Assembly: GCA_020846875.1 (NCBI GenBank)
Contig: JADLDB010000151.1
Location: 1-64,000, forward strand
Source of the DNA: Myxococcales bacterium
GTDB taxonomy: Bacteria > Myxococcota > Myxococcia > Myxococcales > Myxococcaceae
DNA: 64,000 nucleotides
Reading direction: 5' to 3'
Shown here: positions 47,955 to 56,600 of the stretch, piece by piece
Layout: every line of letters starts with the position of its first letter
Numbering within the stretch: position 1 is the first letter of the stretch
Position numbers and translations under genes: made by a program
Notes under the pieces: model-generated
Told to the model about the DNA's origin: nothing
Seen by the model: the letters and a program-made list of their open reading frames with translations, nothing else
The model's database searches: none

Positions 47955-50900
47955 TTCTCGTGCGCTCCGGTGACGATGATCCGCATCCCCGCCCCGCGCC
48001 CGCGGACCTCCTCGCGGTACATCAACTCGGCCCACGGCGGCGGGTGCACGAAGCTGCCTTCGCTCGCCGCCCGCACCCGGAAGTGGAAGGTGAACGTCCC
48101 GGCCGGCAAGTCGGTGAAGTAGTAGCGGACCTCCGAGTCGAGCCGCTGCACGTACGTGGCGTTGAGCGAATCCGCCTGCGAGGGCCGCGCGTCGCTGCCG
48201 CTGGTCTCCAGGTTGGGGTTGAGCGGCTCGAGGCCGGCCGCGAAGGGCACCACCAACGCCACGTAGTGCCGGGGCGCGTCGTTGACCAGCCGCGCGTGGA
48301 CCTCCAGCACCTCGCCCTGCGGGACGCTGAGCGCCGTGGCCGCCTTGTCCTCGTGGTGCGTGGAAGCGCTGCCGTCGGCGTGCAGCCAGGTGAGCGAGCG
48401 CGAGACGATCAGCCCCTGCTTCTTCGCTTCCGCGAGATCCCCCGGGCTCGAAGGCAGGTACACCTGCTGCACCCGCACGCCCACCGGCCCGCCCGCCACC
48501 GTCACCGTGAGCGGCGTGTCGTTGGCGCTCACCCGCCGCGCCGCCTTCTTCGCGTCGTCCAGAGTGAGGCTGCCCAGCGTCTTCACGTCGATGGTCGTCT
48601 TCGGCTGCGGGGTGGACGCCTTCTCCAGGTACACCCCCATCGCCGCGATCGCCCGCCGGTTGTCGTGGGTGGTGCCGAAGCCCCAGGTGGCCGAGCCGCG
48701 CGACACCAGCGCGTCGCGAAGCAGCACGTGCCGCTCGTCCTTCGGATCGACGCGCAGCAGCGCCTCCCACACCGCCGCGGTGGTGGACGCGCTGGAGCCC
48801 AGGTACAGGCCGCTCCACGCCGAGCGATCGCCGCGGATCCCGTCGAACACCTTCTGGCCCTTCACCAGCTTGAAGACGACCGAGTCCCACAGCTCCTCCT
48901 CCAGCGTCTTCAGGTTGGAGGTGAAGGTGGACGGCTTCTCGCTCATCGCGGTGGTGAGATCCGCCAGGCTGACCGCGTCCATCTTCTTCCGCTGCGCGTA
49001 GAGCTCGACCAGGTAATTCTCATCCAACTGGCCCACGCGCCCCAGCGCCCGCAGCGCCGAGGTCTGCTGGTTGTACCGGTAGTCGGCCCACAGTCCGGTG
49101 AAGTCGGTGCGCAAGACGCGCTTCAAGGCGTCGGCGGCCTTCTGCTGCACCGCCGCGTCCACGGGGAGGCCCGCCTTCTTCGCCGCCGCCATGAACTCCA
49201 CGCCCTGCGCGGTGAGCGCGACGTCGCCTTTGGCCCCCGGCCAGTAGCTGAAGAAGCCGGCTTCGTCCTGGTGCTGCTTGAGCTCCTCGAGGATCCGCTT
49301 CGTCGACACCTGGATCTGCGGGGTGAAGCGCGTGTCCAGCTCCAGCTTCTTCAAGAGCCCGCCCAGCGCCAGATCCGGCGACACCTGGCTCATCCGCTGC
49401 TCCAGGCAGCCGTGCGGGTATGCCGACAGGTACTCGAGGCCGGACGCGAGCTCGAGCAGGCCCGGCTGCGCACTGAAGGTGAGCGTCTGGGTGGCGGTGC
49501 CCGCGCGCGGCTTCTCCGGGAAGTCCTTGAGCGTGGTGGGCCCCGGCTGCAGCGTGGTGAAGAACGCCGTCTTCTCCTCGCGGCGATCGGGCAACAGCGG
49601 CAGCTGCACCTCGAAGGCGTCGCCGGCCTTGTCGGACAGCCGCGTCACGTCCACCCTCACAGTGAGGCTCTGCGGCTTGGAGGTGGCGACCGACCTCACC
49701 GTCACCGGCGTCAGCACCGACAGCGCCTTGTTCGCCTGGAGCTGGATCTTCTCCTGCGCCTTCGCCTTGCCCTCGATGGCCCCGGTGATGGCGATGTCCA
49801 CCGCCCCCGGGCCCTCCGCGCCTTCCACCAGCCGCGCCACCGCGCCCGGCCAGAAGCGATCGCCCATGCGCACGAAGCGGGGCAGCTGCGGCTGCACCAG
49901 CACCGGCAGGCGCACCTTGAGCGAGGACTGCTTGCAGCCGAAGCGCATCCCGCCGGACACCGCCACCGCGCGCACCCGGAAGGTCGTCAGATCGTCGGAC
50001 AGCTGCACCGGCACCACCAGCTTGCCGCTCGCCGGCACCGTCAGCGTCGCCTGGTAGAAGGGCACCGCCTTGAAGTCCTTGCGGATCTGCCGCTTGCCGC
50101 TCTTCGCCGCCTCCTCGTCGTCGCCGCCGTCGCCGCCCGGCTCCTCCTCCAGCTCGGCCACCCGCCCCAGCACCAGGTTGCGCGTGTCGCGGATCGACAC
50201 CGAGCGCTGGTTCCGCTTGACGAGGCCGGTCAGGGGATCGAGCGGCCCTTCCTTCGCCAGTGACAGCACCGCCTCGTCCACCAGCCACAGCGTCACCTCG
50301 CCGCCCACCGGCTTCTTCTGATCGTCGGTGAGGGTGATGGTGAAGTCGTGCTTCGTGCCGGGCCGCGCCTGCTCGGGGTGCGCCACGTTCACCCGCACGG
50401 TGTTCTTCGTCGGATCGACCAGCAGATCGACGCTGGACGCCACCGTGGCCGGCTTGTACCGCGCGTCGTCGGCCTTCCCTTCACCCAGGCGCCCGCGCAT
50501 CAGCACCACGTGGATGGGCAGGTTGGGCACGAAGCGCTCGCCGATGGGCACGTCGATCACCGCGCGTGAGCCGCTCACGTCCTTCCACAGGTAGCGGTTG
50601 CCGGTCGGCTCCTCGATCACCACCAGCGCGCGCGCGGTGAGGAAGGGGCTCTGCACCACCACGTGGGCAGTCTCACCCGGCGCGTAGGACGGCTTGTCGG
50701 GCTTGAGCTCGAAGCGGCCCTCGCGCGACTTCTGCCAGGCCTGCGGGGTGGCGCCGCCCACGTAGAGATCGGCGGACAGCGTCTGCACCCGGCCCAGCCT
50801 GTCGCGGGCGAACAGCTCCACCACGTACACCCCGGAGTCCTTGAGCGGGAAGGTGTGTGCCTCGGCCGCCGCGCCGGAGGTGATCGTCTTCTCGGCGATC

Positions 50901-53656
50901 TGCACGTCCTGTTGCTCGGTCTGGTACTTCGCCTCGCCGGTGGCGAAGGACGTCTCGCGCAGGGTGGAGTGCCACACGCGCCGGAAGAGGCGGACGCGGA
51001 TCTCCTGGCCCTTCACCGGCCGCTCGTCCACGCCGACCGCGACGACTTCCGGAGACAGCTCGGTGGCCTTCTCCAGGTAGCGGGGGATCTTCAGGCCCAT
51101 CACGAAGGCGGGCAGCGCCTTCACCTCGGTGGAGGTCGTCACCGGCTGCTCGTCCGGGCCCGTCACCGTGGCTTCGAAGCGGTAGATCCGCGCCGAGCCG
51201 TCGAGGTCGAGCTGTGGATTCGTGGTGAGCTCCGCTGCGCCGCTGTCGTCCAGCGCTCCCTGTTGGCTGGTGAGGCCGGACGGGGCCTGCGCGGTGCTGC
51301 GCGCGAACTGCGTGGAGGAGGCGAAGAGGAAGCCCTTCATCCCCCGCGGCACCCAGTCCCAGGGCCGCTGCGTCACCGTCCAGGCGATCGGCTGGTTCGC
51401 CACGTTGCCGCCGGCGTAGTAGCGGGCCACCGCCTTCACCTTGAACGGCCCGTCGTTGCGGGTGCGGAGGGGGCCAGTGAGCTGCACCTCGAAGGTGGGG
51501 ATCCGGTAGGCCTCGATCTTGAATTCGCGGCTGGCGAGGTAGGAGTCCGGGCTCTTGTCGTACAGGCGCACCGAGAAGTCGCCGGTGGGCAGCGCCTCTT
51601 CCTTGAAGGTCGCCTCCAGGCCGCCGAGCGGCGACCGCGTCACCGTCACCGGCCAGGCCTGCCCGTCCGGGCCCACCACCTGCAGGCCGAAGCGCTTCAG
51701 GTCCGCCGGAACGGTGAGCGCGCCGCCCGTCTTCTGGCGCACGAAGGCCTTGATGAAGACGGGCTCTCCGGGCCGGTAGATGGGCCGCTCGGTGAAGACG
51801 AAGCCCAGGGTGGTGTCGTTCACCGGCGCCGGCGTGGTGGCCTGGAGCAGCCAGGACAGCCACGAGTCCGACGAGGACCAGTGGTTGTTGGCGAAGGACG
51901 GCAGCCGCTCGCGCGGGTCGAACACCAGCACGTCGTCGCCGTTGGTCACCGAGACGCGGCTGAGCTCGCTCCACTCCAGCGGGGCGAAGGTCACGCGCCC
52001 CTCGCCGTCGGTGGTCTGCGTGGTGGAGACGACGTGATCGTCCTCGCAGCAGCGGCCTTCCAGCTTCACCACCGCGCCGCGCACCGGCTCGCCGGAATCC
52101 AGCGCGCGCACGTACAGCACCGCGCGGCCCGTCTCCTCCACGGAGGTCACGGAGAGGTTGGTCACCTGCACCCGCATGAAGGCGCGCTCGGGCTTCCCGG
52201 TGAGGCGGCGCAGGCCGACCAGGTAGGTGCCCGGGCGGTTCGCGCCCACCACCGGATCGAGCAGCGGCTTCAGGTCGAGGCCGAAGGTGGTGGTGCCCGA
52301 CTTCTCGCCCAGCGGGAGGTCGATGAGCCGCGACACCAGCGGGCTGCCCAACAGCCGAACGTGCTGGGCGAGCTCCGTGGAGTCGATGTAGCCGACCTCC
52401 ACGTCGGTGGACGGCTCTTCCCCGGGGAAGGGCGGCGCCGACTCCTCGTCGATCACCACCGGCGAGGACGGAAAGGGCCACAGCCCCGCGTGGAGCGGAT
52501 CGACGCGGAAGATCCGCACGTCCGCTTTCGGCTCGCCGTAGCCGCGCAGGGGCAGGGTGCGCGGGCCTCTGGCCTCCAGGAGCGCCGTCCCCTGCTGCCA
52601 GGCGAGGAAGGGCGCGCGCCAGCCGAGGTGGAAGTAGACGTCGGCTGCCTTCACCTCCCGCAGCGCCCGCTGGGCGTCGTCGCGGATGGGCGCGCTGGAG
52701 AGCGCGAGGCGGTACAGCGTGTCGGGGACGAAGCGGCCCACCAACTGCACCCGGCTGCCGTACACCTGGAAGCGCAGATCCGGGACGGCCGGCTCGAGGC
52801 GCACCAGCTTGCGCAGCGAGGTGAGCGTCAGCTCCGCCACCGGCGCGGAGAAGACGAGCTGCGGCATGTCCCCCCGGTTCCCGCAGGAGAGCGCCAGGTC
52901 CTTCGGGGTGGAGGCGCCGCCGATCAAGGGGAACTCGGCGGCGCCGCAGCGCACCGAGGTGAGGCTGAAGGGCGTGCGGGTGGAGACGCGCGACTGCCAC
53001 AACGTGGTGCCTTCGCTGCCCAGGGCGAGGGCCAGGGAGACCACCAGCTGCCTTCCTTCGGGCACGTCCTCGTCGAGGGTGACGCTCCAGGTGGCGGGAT
53101 CGCGGTGCGTCGCGCGGGGCAGCGGGGCCAGCGCCCACTGGGTCAGCTTGCGCGCCGGCGAGTCCCCCAGCCCGGGGAGCTCGCGCAGCTCCAGCGACAG
53201 CATCTTCTTCAAGGACGCCACCGGGTACGCCTGCGGGAAGGTGAGCGTCAGCACGCGGAAGGGGCGCAGGCCCTCGCTGCCCGGGCCCGGTGACATGGCC
53301 GACGGCGCGGACATCATGGTGGTGAGGACGCGGCGGGTGCCGGCGGCGTCCACCTGGAAGCGGGCGAGCGCGGGCCACGGCTCGGCGGGGCGAAACTGCA
53401 GCGTGCGCCGGTCCAGCCACACGTACCCGCCCGGCCACTCGGGGGCGAGCTTCAGCCGCTTCGTCCCGTCGTCGGCGTTGGCCTTGTCGCCCACCTGGTC
53501 GGAGCCGAAGTAGACGGTGATCGGATCGAAGCCGCGGAGGAACTGCTCGGGGAGGATCTGCTGCCCCTGGGCGCGCTGCCCGTGATCCGCCGGCTGGTAC
53601 TGGGCCAGCGCGCTCGACGAGAGCAGCGCCAGCGTCGCGACGACGAGGCGGCTCAT
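47951..53656 (-). CDS. alpha-2-macroglobulin family protease inhibitor
   Basis: 1901-residue periplasmic protease trap. A signal peptide ending SSSALA-Q lacks a lipobox, so unlike E. coli YfhM it is probably soluble. N-terminal ~1150 residues are MG beta-sandwich domains (for example FVFTERPIYRPGEPVFIKAFVR). Residues of about 1168-1190 are a Glu/Asp-rich linker. The thioester site is intact: YPHGCLEQ with Cys1417 and Gln1420, in the TED helical domain. The C-terminal receptor-like domain ends in FHFRVRAASEG. It overlaps pbpC (GTGA) and the giant gene (ATGA). It should trap attacking proteases by a covalent link. Confidence 0.95.
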   Translation of the reverse strand: MSRLVVATLALLSSSALAQYQPADHGQRAQGQQILPEQFLRGFDPITVYFGSDQVGDKANADDGTKRLKLAPEWPGGYVWLDRRTLQFRPAEPWPALARFQVDAAGTRRVLTTMMSAPSAMSPGPGSEGLRPFRVLTLTFPQAYPVASLKKMLSLELRELPGLGDSPARKLTQWALAPLPRATHRDPATWSVTLDEDVPEGRQLVVSLALALGSEGTTLWQSRVSTRTPFSLTSVRCGAAEFPLIGGASTPKDLALSCGNRGDMPQLVFSAPVAELTLTSLRKLVRLEPAVPDLRFQVYGSRVQLVGRFVPDTLYRLALSSAPIRDDAQRALREVKAADVYFHLGWRAPFLAWQQGTALLEARGPRTLPLRGYGEPKADVRIFRVDPLHAGLWPFPSSPVVIDEESAPPFPGEEPSTDVEVGYIDSTELAQHVRLLGSPLVSRLIDLPLGEKSGTTTFGLDLKPLLDPVVGANRPGTYLVGLRRLTGKPERAFMRVQVTNLSVTSVEETGRAVLYVRALDSGEPVRGAVVKLEGRCCEDDHVVSTTQTTDGEGRVTFAPLEWSELSRVSVTNGDDVLVFDPRERLPSFANNHWSSSDSWLSWLLQATTPAPVNDTTLGFVFTERPIYRPGEPVFIKAFVRQKTGGALTVPADLKRFGLQVVGPDGQAWPVTVTRSPLGGLEATFKEEALPTGDFSVRLYDKSPDSYLASREFKIEAYRIPTFEVQLTGPLRTRNDGPFKVKAVARYYAGGNVANQPIAWTVTQRPWDWVPRGMKGFLFASSTQFARSTAQAPSGLTSQQGALDDSGAAELTTNPQLDLDGSARIYRFEATVTGPDEQPVTTSTEVKALPAFVMGLKIPRYLEKATELSPEVVAVGVDERPVKGQEIRVRLFRRVWHSTLRETSFATGEAKYQTEQQDVQIAEKTITSGAAAEAHTFPLKDSGVYVVELFARDRLGRVQTLSADLYVGGATPQAWQKSREGRFELKPDKPSYAPGETAHVVVQSPFLTARALVVIEEPTGNRYLWKDVSGSRAVIDVPIGERFVPNLPIHVVLMRGRLGEGKADDARYKPATVASSVDLLVDPTKNTVRVNVAHPEQARPGTKHDFTITLTDDQKKPVGGEVTLWLVDEAVLSLAKEGPLDPLTGLVKRNQRSVSIRDTRNLVLGRVAELEEEPGGDGGDDEEAAKSGKRQIRKDFKAVPFYQATLTVPASGKLVVPVQLSDDLTTFRVRAVAVSGGMRFGCKQSSLKVRLPVLVQPQLPRFVRMGDRFWPGAVARLVEGAEGPGAVDIAITGAIEGKAKAQEKIQLQANKALSVLTPVTVRSVATSKPQSLTVRVDVTRLSDKAGDAFEVQLPLLPDRREEKTAFFTTLQPGPTTLKDFPEKPRAGTATQTLTFSAQPGLLELASGLEYLSAYPHGCLEQRMSQVSPDLALGGLLKKLELDTRFTPQIQVSTKRILEELKQHQDEAGFFSYWPGAKGDVALTAQGVEFMAAAKKAGLPVDAAVQQKAADALKRVLRTDFTGLWADYRYNQQTSALRALGRVGQLDENYLVELYAQRKKMDAVSLADLTTAMSEKPSTFTSNLKTLEEELWDSVVFKLVKGQKVFDGIRGDRSAWSGLYLGSSASTTAAVWEALLRVDPKDERHVLLRDALVSRGSATWGFGTTHDNRRAIAAMGVYLEKASTPQPKTTIDVKTLGSLTLDDAKKAARRVSANDTPLTVTVAGGPVGVRVQQVYLPSSPGDLAEAKKQGLIVSRSLTWLHADGSASTHHEDKAATALSVPQGEVLEVHARLVNDAPRHYVALVVPFAAGLEPLNPNLETSGSDARPSQADSLNATYVQRLDSEVRYYFTDLPAGTFTFHFRVRAASEGSFVHPPPWAELMYREEVRGRGAGMRIIVTGAHEK

Positions 53657-56600
53657 GGCGTCACCCCCGCGCGGCGCTTGAAGTCTTCGATCACCTCGTC
53701 TGGCACGTCGTTCCTTTCTCCGGAGAGCCCGAGGAGCACCGGCTTGAAGGCGATCGGCGTGGCGCCCGGCTTCGGCGGGTTCCGCACCGTCAAGAGGAAG
53801 CGGCCCTTCTCCAGCGAGAGGTACTGCTGGCAGCCTTCGCCCAGGGACTGGTAGCCGTCGTTGAGGACCTCGCACTCGAGCAGCTCGCTCTTCGCGGCCA
53901 GGCCGAGGCCGATCTTCCCCTTGTTGGCGGTGTCGAAGCGGAACAGCCGCGCCTCCCCCGGGCCCAGCCACTGCTCGGCGCCGAAGCCTTCCTCGAGCTG
54001 CGTCACCGGCTCCGCGGACCAGGTGAGGTTGCCCGCCTGGGCCACGCCCGCGAAGGGCCGCACCAGCACGCGGTAGGTCCCCGGGGCCAGCACCCGGGCC
54101 AGCTCGCAGCCGGTGTCGAGGCCGCCCACCTGGAGGAGATCGTTGCCCCGGAAGATCCCGCACACGCCCGACTCGGCGGAGACGCGCACCACCGACTCGG
54201 CGCTCAGCACCAGGGAGCGATCGAGCCGCCCTGCCTGGAGCGGCACCGCCACCGAGGCAGACAGCGCCGGCCCGGGCACCACCGGCAGCTCGAGGCCCAG
54301 CCGCGCCCACCTCTCGCGTCCCGGCGTGTGCACCATCACCCGCAGCGCGCCCGCGCCGTGCTCGACCTGCAGCTCGGCCGCGGAGCCGTCGGGGATCCGC
54401 ACCCGGCACGAGCCGAAGCGGCTGCCGTCCGCCAGCACCACCGTGCAGCCCAGCGCGCCGTCTACGCCGGTGAGCCGCTCACCCCTCGTGGCGGGGATCT
54501 CGAAGCGCAGGGTGCCGGGCAGCCGCGGGCTGGCCTCGTAGAAGCCGGTGAAGGCCACCGCGCGCGGCGCGCTCTCCAGCAGCACCGTCGACGACTCCAC
54601 CTGGCCGGGGGAGGCGATGAAGACGGCGCTGCCGCCCTGGCCGGTGAAGGTGCAGGAGGAGAGATCGCCCGTGGGCGCGCACACGTCGAGCGCCGCGCCC
54701 TGCTCGTCCAGCAGCACGCCCCAGGCGCCCCTCGGCAGGGTGGCCTGCACCCGCGCCCGGCTGGTGGAGGGCAGCGCGAAGCAGCCCACGCCGGAGGAGA
54801 AGGTGAGCGTCTTGCGACCAGGCGCGAGCGGCTCGGGACGATCCGGCAGCGGCACGGCGCGGCGTCGCACCTTCGCCTCCACGCGCTCGTCGGTGGGCGC
54901 CCACAGGCGGCTGATGGCGGAGGCGCCCACCCTGGCCACGGCGAAGCACGCGTCGGCGCGGCGCTCCCGCACGGTGCCCGCGCCGTCGAAGGCGCAGGAC
55001 GGCGCGGCGCGCTCCCCGTGCTGCACCGTGGCCTCGAGGAGCAACAGCGACGGCTTCGAGGTGCTCACCGCCTGGACGAAGGGAGCCCGGGAGAGGACCA
55101 GCGGCGCGGCGGTGTCGGAGGCGGTGGCGCGGAGCTCTTCGAGCGGGAGCGGCTGCGGGCGGACTCCGGCGACGGCGAAGAGGGTGGGGCCGGCTTCCAG
55201 CGACGTCTGGGGGCCGCACGCGCGCAGCAGGCCCACCGCGCTGGCGGGCAGGCACTGCACCTGGGGCGAGGTGCGGTACTGGCCGGCAGAGGGGAGGGTG
55301 ATGGCCACCGCGTTCTCCCCCGGCACCGTGCCGGGCGTGCCTTCGATGATCGGCTTGGAGCGGTACGTGGCGACGATCTGGGTGCTGCCGTCCGTCGTCC
55401 ACACCCGCACCTTGAACTTCTCCAGCTTCGGGCGGACGAGGAGCGCGCAGGTGCCCACGCGGCTGGTCCGGTACACCACCGCGCCGCTGCCGTCCTCGAG
55501 CGCGCAGGAGATCGGCGTCTTCGAGGTGGAGGACAGCTGCACCTCCTGCACGCTGTCCTTCTCTGCCAGCGGCACGTCCAGCGTCACCACCGCTGCGCCC
55601 AGCGCGAGCTTCTGCCCGTCGCTCACCGGCCCCTTCGCGTCGGACGGGGGCAGCGTCAGCGCCAGCTTCGTCTCGCCCTGGCCTTGCGTCTCCGACTCCA
55701 CCACCAGCGTGTAGCGGCCCTGCTTCACCGGCTCGGCGATGGCGCAGTTCCAGTCGGAGCCGTTCCCGCTCCCCTCCAGCACCAGGCGGCCGGAAGCGTC
55801 CAGGAGCCGACAGCGCACGTCGGCCGCGCCCTGGGTGTAAAGCCTCAAGGTGCCGTCGCGGGGGATGAGGACGGGCACGGTGGAGGGCACCGGCAGCGAG
55901 CGGGACATGCCCGGCAGCAGCGTCCCGCTGCCCAGGTGCAGTTGGTACTCGATGCCCACGTCTGCGCGGGAGTGCTCCGTCGCCAGGCGGTAGCGCCCCG
56001 CGGGCAGGGTGATCCGCACGCCCGAGGGCGGGGGCGGCGCGGCCTGGGCCCGGACCACCTCGGCGGACGCGGTGAGCGACTCTTCAGCGTCGCCTTCGTA
56101 CTCGCCGTCGCCCTCGCCCTCGTACTCGCGCGGCTCCCCGGCCGGCTCCTCCGCTTCGCCCTCGCTCGTCTCCGCCTCGTAGGAGTCGCCTTGTCCCGAC
56201 GGCTGCATGGGGGGAATCACCTCCACCGCCTTCGCCGGCTTGTCCTTCTCCAGCAGGTAGACGCGGGCCTGCATGCCGCCCGTCAGCACCACGTCCAGCG
56301 TCGTCTCGCCCTCGAGGGTGAAGGTGAACTCGTCCTTCCCGTCGGGCCCCAGCCGCGCGCGGTACCAGGTGAAGAAGCTGACCGGGTGGGCCTTGTTCCC
56401 CTCCAGCACCACCTCCTCGCGGACCTTCTCCAGCTTCGTGCGGCGCATCGACTCCACGGTGAGCGGCCACTGGGTCCACAGGTACGTCCCGGCGCGCAGC
56501 GAGCGGGTGCCCGCGCAGGACGACGGCACCGGCTCCACCGGCCAGCCCTCGGGATCGTCCAGCCGGCACTGCAGCCCGCCCATCCCCTGCGCGCTGGTGG

